In this document: piece after piece, positions 55,643 to 63,291 of the stretch
How the letters are laid out: the number at the start of each line of letters is the position of its first letter
How positions within the stretch are numbered: the stretch's first letter is position 1
From: Chitinophagaceae bacterium
Lineage (GTDB): Bacteria > Bacteroidota > Bacteroidia > Chitinophagales > Chitinophagaceae
Reading direction: 5' to 3'
Assembly (NCBI GenBank): GCA_019752045.1
Contig: JAIEMP010000005.1
Location: 124,001-188,000 of the forward strand
Length of the DNA stretch: 64,000 nucleotides
Notes under the pieces: model-generated
What the model was told of the DNA's origin: nothing
Database searches by the model: none
The model's input: the letters and a program-made list of their open reading frames with translations, nothing else
Translations under genes and position numbers: made by a program

Positions 55643-56863
55643 CTAAGCTGCCTTTTTTTCATCTTTAAATAATAAAGCGAATATCAGAAATACAACAAAC
55701 GCAATACCCGCCGGAATTAGCCATACCATTTTATAGTCGAGTGTTCCGTCGGTGAGTTTGTAGGCATCAGTAATTTTTCCTGCTACTGCAAAACCAATAA
55801 GCATACCAACTCCATAAGTGGCTAATGTAATTAATCCCTGAGCGGCACTCTTGTGTTGCTCACCAGCTTTCGAATCGGTATAAATCTGTCCTGATACAAA
55901 AAAGAAATCGTAACAAATACCGTGCAGGGCAATTCCTATTAATAGCATAAACGTAAGATCGCCTGCATTGCCATAAGCGAACAACACATAACGGATAGCC
56001 CAAGCCAGCATACCAACCAAAATGGTTTTCTTAAATCCGAAGCGGTTAAAGAATAAAGGCAATAATAATAAGAACAGCACTTCCGATCCCTGACCGATCG
56101 TCATTTTACCCGTTGGGTTTTCTACGCCGATGTTTGAAAGAAATGCATTCGTGTTCTGATAATAAAATGCCAGCGGAATACAAATAAGAATGGATGAGAT
56201 AAAGAAGATGAGGAAATTTTTATCCTTCAACAGCTTTAATGCATCCAAACCAAGAATATCGCTCAGCGTCACTTTTGTACCTTTTCCTTTGGGTGGTGTT
56301 TTGGGTAATGTAAAACTGAAAAGACCAAGAGCCAATGATGCTGCACCCGACAACAGGAATGTATTTTTTAATAAGCCTTCTTTTGTTCCTTCAGCAGAAT
56401 CCCAATGAAATAAATAACTGATCAATAAGCCTGCAGCAATCCAGCCCAGTGTACCAAACAAACGAATAACCGAAAACTCCTTCTCCGGATTTTTCATTTG
56501 ATTAAAGGATACAGAGTTCACCAACGCCAACGTAGGCATATAGCAGATCATATAAACCAGTACATAAGGATAAAATACTGAAATATTATCGGCACTGTAC
56601 ATCTGATACATTAATAAAGCACCAATGATGTGTAATACGCCCAGAATCTTTTCTGCATTGATAAAACGATCAGCAATTAATCCGATAATAAACGGAGCAA
56701 TAATGGCACCCCAAGATTGTGTAGAAAAAACCTGACCTGATTCAACACCGGTTGCAGATAAGTTGTTGTTTAAAAAAGTACCCAACGTTACAAACCAGCC
56801 CCCCCAGATAAAAAATTCCAGAAACATCATTACAGAAAGCTGTACACGGGTGGTAGATGACAT
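55643..56863 (-). CDS. MFS transporter, nucleoside:H+ symporter (NHS) type
   Basis: This protein of about 406 residues has twelve predicted membrane helices. MMFLEFFIWGGWFVTLGTFLNN at the N-terminus is characteristic of the NupG/XapB-like group in Bacteroidota. Members near sugar-oxidation genes may carry sugars or sugar derivatives rather than nucleosides (inference). The start at 56863 is preferred over a Met 16 codons upstream. It is divergent from the second GMC gene and shares its operator. Confidence 0.83.
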   Translation of the reverse strand: MSSTTRVQLSVMMFLEFFIWGGWFVTLGTFLNNNLSATGVESGQVFSTQSWGAIIAPFIIGLIADRFINAEKILGVLHIIGALLMYQMYSADNISVFYPYVLVYMICYMPTLALVNSVSFNQMKNPEKEFSVIRLFGTLGWIAAGLLISYLFHWDSAEGTKEGLLKNTFLLSGAASLALGLFSFTLPKTPPKGKGTKVTLSDILGLDALKLLKDKNFLIFFISSILICIPLAFYYQNTNAFLSNIGVENPTGKMTIGQGSEVLFLLLLPLFFNRFGFKKTILVGMLAWAIRYVLFAYGNAGDLTFMLLIGIALHGICYDFFFVSGQIYTDSKAGEQHKSAAQGLITLATYGVGMLIGFAVAGKITDAYKLTDGTLDYKMVWLIPAGIAFVVFLIFALLFKDEKKAA

Positions 56864-57002
56864 GTGCAATCGATTTAGTTGGTTGGTAGTTGTGGTCCTG
56901 AAAAATTGCAATTGATTTTTTCAGACAGTTTGCTTAATCTTTCAGAAAACTAAATTTAGGAGTTTTATCAATTCATTGCAGGTAAAAAATGATGAGTGAA
57001 AC

Positions 57003-57014
57003 CGCAAACGTTTG
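57003..57014. promoter_or_regulatory. LacI-type operator in the divergent promoter of the sugar-oxidation genes
   Basis: CGCAAACGTTTG contains the perfect palindrome CAAACGTTTG. It lies between the divergent MFS (minus) and GMC (plus) genes and could regulate both. Confidence 0.6.
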
Positions 57015-57039
57015 TTATTGAACAGAAAATCAATTTTTG
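57011..57039 (+). promoter_or_regulatory. candidate promoter of the second GMC operon
   Basis: TTTG (57011-57014), 17 bases and AATTTTTG (57032-57039) match the Bacteroidota TTTG/TAnnTTTG pattern with one mismatch. The TTTG is the right half of the LacI-type palindrome, so a bound repressor would block it. Confidence 0.4.
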
Positions 57040-57088
57040 TTTTTTGATATAACTGTTACCTTTAAGATCTTCAAATCAATTGCTTGTT

Positions 57089-58834
57089 ATGGGAGATTTC
57101 CAGATCAAAGTACAGCCAAAAAAGTATGATGTAGTCATTGTAGGATCAGGCGCAGGTGGCGGTATGGCCGCTTATGAGTTGAGTAAAGCCGGCCTCAGTA
57201 TTTGTTTGCTTGAAGCAGGTGCCATGTACAATCCGCAAAAAAATGTAACGCAGTTTAAAAACCCATGGGAAAGTAAACGCCGTGGTGCCAGCACAAAGTT
57301 CAGACCCTTTGGCGATTTTGATGCCTGCTATCACGGCTGGGACATAGAAGGAGAACCGTTTACAAAAGCAGAAGGTACTCAATGGGACTGGTGGCGTGCA
57401 CGTATGCTGGGTGGCCGAACCAATCATTGGGGAAGAATATCACTCCGCTTTGGTCCAAAAGATTTTAAACGCAGAAGTATTGATGGACTTGGAGACGATT
57501 GGCCAATTGGATATGATGACATCAAACCTTATTACGATCGCATTGATCAACTCATTGGTGTGTTTGGTACCAACGAAGGATTGGAAAATGATCCCGATGG
57601 ATTTTTTCTTCCGCCACCAAAGCCACGTTTGCATGAACTCATGATCAAAAACGCAGCAACTACAGCAGGCGTTAAAGTAATTCCATCCCGTTTATCCATC
57701 CTCACAAAAAAAATTGAAAGCACAACAGATCGTGGAGCTTGTGTTTTTTGCGGACAATGTAACCGTAACTGCAGCACGGCTAAAGCCGACTTCTCATCAA
57801 CCAACGTATTAATATATCCTGCTTTAAAAACAGGGAAGGTAGATGTTGTGGCAAACGCAATGGCCAGAGAAATTCTCACTAACAAAGAAGGGCTGGCTAC
57901 CGGAGTGAGTTATATTAATAAAGAAGATCTGCAGGAATACCAGGTAAACGGCAAAGTGGTGATTGTTGCAGCCAGTGCATGTGAGAGTTCAAGATTATTA
58001 TTGAATTCAAAATCTCAACGTCATCCAAACGGATTAGCCAACAATAGTAATGTAGTTGGTAAATATTTACACGACAGTACAGGTGCTGCGATGGGTGGAG
58101 TGTTACCGCAATTGTTTGGCCGCAAAAAATACAATGAAGATGGTGTGGGCGGTATGCACATTTACAGTCCGTGGTGGTTAGATAATAAAAAACTTGATTT
58201 CCCCAGAGGGTATCATGTAGAGTATTGGGGTGGCATGAGTCAGCCGGCGTATGGTTTTGGATGGGACATTCATACCTACAATGGGAAATACGCTGTTGCC
58301 GGTAAAACAAAAGAGGCCGGTGGTTACGGTGCTTCTCTAAAAGAAGACTACCGGTATTTTTATGGAGCAGGTGTTGGTATGGCCGGCAGAGGTGAAGCTA
58401 TTCCGTTAGAAAGTAATTATTGCGAAATTGATCCGACAGTAGTAGATAAGTATGGTATTCCTGTTTTAAAGTTTAATGTAAAATGGAGTGAGCATGAAAT
58501 CAATCAGGCCAAACACATGAAAGAAACCTTTCGTGAAATCATGCACAATATGGGTGCAGTAATTACATGGGGTAATGATGGTCCTGAAAATAATTATGGA
58601 TTGGAAGCGCCGGGAAAAATTATTCATGAAGCAGGTACTGCACGTATGGGTAACGATCCAAAGAAAAGTGCATTGAACAAATACAACCAGGCACATGATT
58701 GTAGAAATTTGTTTGTGGTGGATGGTGCCGCATTTGTATCACAGGCTGATAAAAATATTACCTGGACCATTTTAGCATTGAGCATGCGGGCAAGTGAATA
58801 TATAGTTGATGAGTTGAAGAAAAATAATTTGTAA
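57089..58834 (+). CDS. GMC family FAD oxidoreductase, glucose-3-dehydrogenase-like (second pair)
   Basis: This flavoenzyme of about 581 residues has FAD fold VVIVGSGAGGGMAAYEL near the N-terminus and GMC active-site region IIHEAGTARMGNDP with the downstream Asn in DKNITW. A four-Cys cluster CVFCGQCNRNC (C218, C221, C224, C228) is suited to an iron-sulfur cluster. ATG 57089 is chosen over a TTG three codons upstream. The gene pairs with the subunit 3 gene at 59.5 kb, but a DUF559 nuclease element lies between them. Confidence 0.88.
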   Translation: MGDFQIKVQPKKYDVVIVGSGAGGGMAAYELSKAGLSICLLEAGAMYNPQKNVTQFKNPWESKRRGASTKFRPFGDFDACYHGWDIEGEPFTKAEGTQWDWWRARMLGGRTNHWGRISLRFGPKDFKRRSIDGLGDDWPIGYDDIKPYYDRIDQLIGVFGTNEGLENDPDGFFLPPPKPRLHELMIKNAATTAGVKVIPSRLSILTKKIESTTDRGACVFCGQCNRNCSTAKADFSSTNVLIYPALKTGKVDVVANAMAREILTNKEGLATGVSYINKEDLQEYQVNGKVVIVAASACESSRLLLNSKSQRHPNGLANNSNVVGKYLHDSTGAAMGGVLPQLFGRKKYNEDGVGGMHIYSPWWLDNKKLDFPRGYHVEYWGGMSQPAYGFGWDIHTYNGKYAVAGKTKEAGGYGASLKEDYRYFYGAGVGMAGRGEAIPLESNYCEIDPTVVDKYGIPVLKFNVKWSEHEINQAKHMKETFREIMHNMGAVITWGNDGPENNYGLEAPGKIIHEAGTARMGNDPKKSALNKYNQAHDCRNLFVVDGAAFVSQADKNITWTILALSMRASEYIVDELKKNNL

Positions 58835-58862
58835 CCCCCTAAATCCCCCTTCAGGGGGACTT
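58835..58862. repeat. left inverted repeat of the DUF559 element
   Basis: This 28-base sequence starts with CCCCCTAAATCCCCC, has an inner CCCCCTTCAGGGGG palindrome and ends GGGGGACTT. It begins at the base after the GMC stop codon. The reverse complement of 59442-59469 matches it with one mismatch. Confidence 0.92.
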
Positions 58863-58904
58863 ACTGCTTCGGTTTTTTAAAGATGCAGTTGAACTTAATC
58901 TCAA

Positions 58905-59405
58905 ATGCACTTCATTATTCAACAAATGAAAATGAACTTAAAAGATGATAAGAAAATAAATGCTGGTTACCCTCCCCCTCAAGGGGGAGATGGAGGGGGA
59001 GATAAAGCTGGTAATAATTTAAAGAAGTATGGAGATATGTTCGAAGCTGCAAATAACCTTGTATTCGAATTAGCAAAAGAGTTAAGACGAAATATGACAG
59101 AAGCTGAAAGAAAGCTATGGAGTCATTTAAAACAGGGAATTGGTGGTTTAAAATTCAGACGTCAGCATCCGTTAAAAAATTACATTGCTGATTTTTATTG
59201 TCATAAAATAAAATTAATTATTGAAGCAGACGGTGGGATTCATAATAAACCTGATATAAAGCAATATGATGAAAACAGAGAAGCAGATTTAAAAGAGTGG
59301 GGTTACGAAGTGATACGGTTTAAAAATGCTACTATATTATATGACGAAGAAAATGTAATCAGAAAAATTTCAGAAAAGGTTGATGAATTGAAAAATAAAA
59401 GATGA
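58905..59405 (+). CDS. DUF559 domain endonuclease-like protein
   Basis: This 166-residue protein has a C-terminal DUF559 (Vsr/PD-(D/E)XK-like) domain of about 115 residues. Its landmarks are RNMTEAERKLWSHLK, LKFRRQHPLKNYIADFYC, LIIEADGGIHN and EVIRFKNATI. Asp in IADFYC and Glu in IIEADG are expected catalytic residues. The N-terminal ~44 residues include a Pro/Gly-rich stretch encoded by a palindromic repeat (58972-59002), so translation may really begin at the Met at 59037. It is bracketed by 28-base inverted repeats and sits inside an unrelated operon. Confidence 0.88.
   Translation: MHFIIQQMKMNLKDDKKINAGYPPPQGGDGGGDKAGNNLKKYGDMFEAANNLVFELAKELRRNMTEAERKLWSHLKQGIGGLKFRRQHPLKNYIADFYCHKIKLIIEADGGIHNKPDIKQYDENREADLKEWGYEVIRFKNATILYDEENVIRKISEKVDELKNKR
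58972..59002. repeat. internal DUF559-type repeat inside the nuclease reading frame
   Basis: CTCCCCCTCAAGGGGGAG plus ATGGAGGGGGAGA is a third copy of the same repeat. It is translated in frame as a Pro/Gly-rich segment of the DUF559 protein if the upstream start is used. Confidence 0.8.
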
Positions 59406-59441
59406 GCTATTATTCAAAATTAAATTAATGTACTCAGCCGA

Positions 59442-59469
59442 AAGTCCCCCTGCAGGGGGATTTAGGGGG
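59442..59469. repeat. right inverted repeat of the DUF559 element
   Basis: AAGTCCCCCTGCAGGGGG followed by ATTTAGGGGG is the mirror of the left copy, with one mismatch. It ends 14 bases before the subunit 3 ATG. Confidence 0.92.
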
Positions 59470-59483
59470 TGCGATGTTTTTTT

Positions 59484-60140
59484 ATGAAAAGAAGAGATTC
59501 CATTAAAGCAATCCTGGTTGGTACTGTTGCATCTTCAGTAATAGTAGATGCGTGTACAACTTCAGAAGAAAAATCAGCTACAGCAGCAGATTCTGCAGCC
59601 AGTACTATTGACCGTACAAAAGAAGAAGCCGAACGGGAAGCCAAGCTGATGGCCGAAACGTTTTTTACATCACATGAACTGGCAACTATTGCTGTGCTGA
59701 GCGATATCATTATTCCGAAAGATGATGTAAGCGGAAGTGCAACAGAAGCAGGTGTTCCTGATTTTATTGAGTTCATTGTAAAAGATATGCCGCATTATCA
59801 AACGCCCATGCGTGGTGGTTTACGATGGCTCGATATGGAATGTTTTGACCGTTATCAAAAAGCATTTACAGAGTGCGATATCAAACAACAGATTGCATTG
59901 GTAGATGAAATTGCTTATCCTGAAAAAGCAACACCTGAAATGAAAAGAGGCGTTGTGTTTTTTAATATGATGCGTAACCTCACTGCAACAGGTTTTTATA
60001 CTTCGCAGATTGGAGTAAAGGATATTGGCTATGCCGGTAATACAGCCAACCGCTGGAACGGCGTGCCCGATGAAGTATTGAAACAATACGGACTGGCTTA
60101 TTCAGAAAAAGAATTAAAAGAATGTATTTCATTTGATTAA
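59484..60140 (+). CDS. gluconate 2-dehydrogenase subunit 3 family protein (second pair)
   Basis: This protein of about 218 residues starts at ATG 59484 (MKRRDSIKAILVG, twin-arginine type) with a lipoprotein-like Cys in VDAC. The subunit 3 domain follows (ELATIAVLSDIIIPKDD; GVVFFNMMRNLTATGFYTS). It partners the GMC enzyme upstream, from which the DUF559 element now separates it by about 650 bases. A GTG five codons upstream lies in the repeat and is rejected. Confidence 0.88.
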   Translation: MKRRDSIKAILVGTVASSVIVDACTTSEEKSATAADSAASTIDRTKEEAEREAKLMAETFFTSHELATIAVLSDIIIPKDDVSGSATEAGVPDFIEFIVKDMPHYQTPMRGGLRWLDMECFDRYQKAFTECDIKQQIALVDEIAYPEKATPEMKRGVVFFNMMRNLTATGFYTSQIGVKDIGYAGNTANRWNGVPDEVLKQYGLAYSEKELKECISFD

Positions 60141-60151
60141 TCAATTGTACC

Positions 60152-61567
60152 ATGAGTAATAAAAGATCAAGAAGAGATTTTTTACGCACAGCATCAACTG
60201 CAGCGGCTGGTTTTTTTATCATACCACGTCATGTGCTGGGCCGTGGATTTATTGCACCAAGTGATAAACTCAACATTGCCGGTATTGGTGTGGGAGGCAA
60301 AGGAGCAAGCGATTTAGCCGAATTTGCAAAAAGCCCCAACGTAAATATCGTTGGGCTTTGCGATGTAGATGATCGTATGGCAAAATCGTCCAGAGCACTT
60401 TTTCCCAAAGCAGCGTATTACAAAGACTTTCGGGAAATGCTGGCAAAAGAAAAAAATAACATTGATGCAGTTTCGGTTTCAACACCCGATCATACACATG
60501 CTGTTGCAGCACTGGCCGCCATGCAATTGGGAAAACATGTGTATGTACAAAAACCATTAACACATACCATACAAGAAGCAAGAATTTTAACGGAGGCTGC
60601 AGCGAAATACAAAGTGGTTACGCAAATGGGCAACCAGGGAGCAAGCGGAGAAGGTGTAAGACAAATGCAGGAATGGTATAAAGCCGGAGTTATTGGTCAT
60701 GCACATACCATTTATGTTTGGACCAACCGACCTGTATGGCCACAGGGTTTTGGAAAACCTAAAAAAATTACAGACATACCAAAAGAACTGGATTGGGATT
60801 TATGGCTCGGCCCTGCTAAATGGGAAGAGTATAAAGATGGTTATGTACCATTTAACTGGCGTGGATACTGGAGTTTTGGAACAGGTGCGCTGGGCGATAT
60901 GGGTTGTCATTTAATTGATCCTGCATTTAAAACAGTAGGTCTTGGTTATCCAACAGAAGTTGAATGCAGTGTTGCTGCTATATATGAACAAATGTGGACG
61001 GCAGCATATTATCCCGACAGTTGTCCGCCTGCATCAACCGTTATTTTAAAATTCCCCGGTAAGAAAAAGAAACGGGATGTTGAATTGCATTGGATGGATG
61101 GCGGCATTCGCCCCGAACGTCCGGAAGAATTAAGTCCAAATGAAGTAATGGGCGATGAAGATGGCAGCGGGGGTGTCATCATCGAAGGAACAAAAGGAAA
61201 AATCATGTGCGGAACTTATGGCAGCAACCCAAGATTATTATTTTCATCCGGTAAAAAAGAAGTCTCTGTTGAAAAAACCATTGAACGTGTACCTGAAGGA
61301 CATTACGTACAATGGGTAAATGCATGCATTGCCGGGTATGGAAAAAATAAACTCAGTTCTTCGTTCGACTATGCAGGTCCGTTAACCGAAAGCATATTAA
61401 TGGGTAATCTTGCCATCAGAAGCTGGATGATGAAAAGCGCTGATGGAAAATTTACCGGACGCAAAAAATTAATGTGGGATGCAGTGAATATGAAGATCAC
61501 CAATTATGATGAAGCCAATCAATTTGTAACAAAAGAGTATAGAAAAGGATGGGAACTACCCAAGTAA
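60152..61567 (+). CDS. Gfo/Idh/MocA family oxidoreductase with Tat signal
   Basis: This 471-residue protein has a twin-arginine signal (KRSRRDFLRTASTAAAGFF). A Rossmann NAD(P)-binding fold (LNIAGIGVGGKGASDLAEF, VYVQKPLTH with the catalytic-type Lys) and a C-terminal Gfo/Idh substrate domain follow. Exported members of this family use tightly bound NAD and act on glycosides; in Bacteroidota they include 3-keto-sugar enzymes. It follows the subunit 3 gene by 11 bases. Confidence 0.9.
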   Translation: MSNKRSRRDFLRTASTAAAGFFIIPRHVLGRGFIAPSDKLNIAGIGVGGKGASDLAEFAKSPNVNIVGLCDVDDRMAKSSRALFPKAAYYKDFREMLAKEKNNIDAVSVSTPDHTHAVAALAAMQLGKHVYVQKPLTHTIQEARILTEAAAKYKVVTQMGNQGASGEGVRQMQEWYKAGVIGHAHTIYVWTNRPVWPQGFGKPKKITDIPKELDWDLWLGPAKWEEYKDGYVPFNWRGYWSFGTGALGDMGCHLIDPAFKTVGLGYPTEVECSVAAIYEQMWTAAYYPDSCPPASTVILKFPGKKKKRDVELHWMDGGIRPERPEELSPNEVMGDEDGSGGVIIEGTKGKIMCGTYGSNPRLLFSSGKKEVSVEKTIERVPEGHYVQWVNACIAGYGKNKLSSSFDYAGPLTESILMGNLAIRSWMMKSADGKFTGRKKLMWDAVNMKITNYDEANQFVTKEYRKGWELPK

Positions 61568-61592
61568 TTATTAAAGTTGAAAATATAAACAC

Positions 61593-62750
61593 ATGAACAG
61601 AAAACTTCGCATGGCAATGATCGGTGGTGGTAAAGATGCATTCATTGGTGCCGTTCACCGTCTTGCAATGAATATGGACGGACAGGTAGAGTTGGTTGCC
61701 GGCGCATTAAGTGTAAATGCAGAAATCGCCGTTGAATCAGGTAAGATGTTGTTTTTAGATGAAAGCAGAATTTATACCGATTATAAATTGATGCTGGAAA
61801 AAGAAGCTGCCATGCCTGCAGAGAAACGGATTGATTTTGTAACCATTGTTACACCCAACTTCGTGCATTTTGAACCGGCCATGATGGCATTGGATAAAGG
61901 CTTTCATGTAGTCATTGAAAAGCCAATCACATTTACATTAGAAGAAGCCAAACAGCTCAAAGCAAAAGTGGATGAAACAGGTTTGAGTTTATTGCTTTGC
62001 CATACCTACAATGGATACCCCATGGTAAAACAGGCAAAACAATTTTTAAAAAGCGGTGCATTGGGTAAGATCCGTAAAGTGTATGTAGAGTATCCGCAAG
62101 GATGGTTGAGTACGTTCTTAGAAAAAACCGGACAGGCACAAGCAAGCTGGCGTACCGATCCAAAGAAAAGTGGTAAAGCAGGAAGCATGGGCGATATAGG
62201 AACACATGCGTTCAACTTAGCCGAATATGTAACGGGTTTACAGGTTACACATCTTTGCGCAGATATTAATATTGTTGTAGAAGGAAGAATGCTGGATGAT
62301 GATGGAGCTGCATTTTTAAAATTCAACAATGGAGCAACAGGTGTGCTCATGGCAACACAAATTGCAGCGGGTGAAGAAAACAATGTAAAGATTCGGGTGT
62401 ATGGAGAAAAAGGTGGTATTGAATGGAAGCATGAAGATGCAAATACATTGCTTGTAAAATGGCTCGATAAGCCTACTGAAATTTACAGAACAGGTGGAGG
62501 TTACAACAGTTCGTTTGCAGCTCATAACACAAGAACACCTGCAGGTCATCCCGAAGGATTTTTAGAAGCGTTTGCCAATCTCTATCGCAATTTTGTATTA
62601 ACCGTTCGTGCAAAAATAGATGGGGAACAACCCAAAGAAGAATGGCTCGATTTCCCGGGAGTAAACGAAGGAGTACGTGGAATGGCGTTTGTAAATAATG
62701 TGATTGAGAGTGGAGAGAGTGAAGTGAAGTGGAAAGAGTTTACGGTGTAG
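61593..62750 (+). CDS. Gfo/Idh/MocA family oxidoreductase, cytoplasmic
   Basis: This 385-residue protein has no signal peptide. The Rossmann fold starts at MAMIGGGKDAFIGAVH; VVIEKPITFTLEEAK carries the family EKP motif, and GDIGTHAFNLAEYV the typical substrate His. It probably oxidises or reduces a sugar inside the cell, downstream of the exported enzymes. It follows the exported homologue by 25 bases in the same operon. Confidence 0.9.
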   Translation: MNRKLRMAMIGGGKDAFIGAVHRLAMNMDGQVELVAGALSVNAEIAVESGKMLFLDESRIYTDYKLMLEKEAAMPAEKRIDFVTIVTPNFVHFEPAMMALDKGFHVVIEKPITFTLEEAKQLKAKVDETGLSLLLCHTYNGYPMVKQAKQFLKSGALGKIRKVYVEYPQGWLSTFLEKTGQAQASWRTDPKKSGKAGSMGDIGTHAFNLAEYVTGLQVTHLCADINIVVEGRMLDDDGAAFLKFNNGATGVLMATQIAAGEENNVKIRVYGEKGGIEWKHEDANTLLVKWLDKPTEIYRTGGGYNSSFAAHNTRTPAGHPEGFLEAFANLYRNFVLTVRAKIDGEQPKEEWLDFPGVNEGVRGMAFVNNVIESGESEVKWKEFTV

Positions 62751-62757
62751 AGGTTTG

Positions 62758-62775
62758 GCACACAGAGGCACAGAG
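62758..62775. repeat. left inverted repeat of the second GxxExxY element
   Basis: GCACACAGAGGCACAGAG begins 7 bases after the oxidoreductase stop. It is a perfect reverse complement of 63261-63278, 485 bases away, and is followed by further CACAGAG-type sequence. Confidence 0.93.
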
Positions 62776-62844
62776 GGCACAGAGAAGAAAGAAAATGAAG
62801 TGTGAACTTTTCTATTGTAATAAGAATAGTTGATCAACGTATCC

Positions 62845-63249
62845 ATGAGTGTTCTGTATAAACAAATACAAATGACGATGGGGCTTAATGAAATCACCGG
62901 GATTATTATAGAAGAGTCCATTTCTATACACAGGGAACTTGGGCCAGGTTTAATGGAATCAGTATATGAAGAAGCATTGTATGTTTGTTTAATAGAAAGA
63001 GGTCTAAATGTTGAACGACAGGTTGCAATTCCGGTTTATCTTAAAGGAAAAAAACTGGAAGTTGGTTTCAGAGCAGATTTGATTGTTGAAGGGTTGGTTA
63101 TTATTGAATTGAAATCTACAGAAGTTGTTGCCCCTGTTCATTATAAAAAATTATTAACCTATTTGAAATTATCATCTTTGCCGGTTGGATTAGTGATAAA
63201 TTTTTATGTCGATCTTTTAAAAAATGGAATTAAACGAATTGCCAATTAA
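62845..63249 (+). CDS. GxxExxY family protein, putative PD-(D/E)XK nuclease-like (second copy)
   Basis: This protein of about 134 residues has the signature GPGLMESVYEE and nuclease-like core GFRADLIVEGLVIIELKS (D, E-x-K). It is clearly homologous to the copy at 25.5 kb (shared C-terminal LLKNGIKR), though the flanking repeats differ in sequence. ATG 62845 is used; Met codons at 62872 and 62878 are also possible. It lies exactly between two 18-base inverted repeats, within an operon of sugar-oxidation genes. Confidence 0.88.
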   Translation: MSVLYKQIQMTMGLNEITGIIIEESISIHRELGPGLMESVYEEALYVCLIERGLNVERQVAIPVYLKGKKLEVGFRADLIVEGLVIIELKSTEVVAPVHYKKLLTYLKLSSLPVGLVINFYVDLLKNGIKRIAN

Positions 63250-63260
63250 AACTCAGTGAG

Positions 63261-63278
63261 CTCTGTGCCTCTGTGTGC
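63261..63278. repeat. right inverted repeat of the second GxxExxY element
   Basis: CTCTGTGCCTCTGTGTGC is the perfect mirror of the left copy. It ends 13 bases before the next gene starts. Confidence 0.93.
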
Positions 63279-63291
63279 AAATACATTTTAA

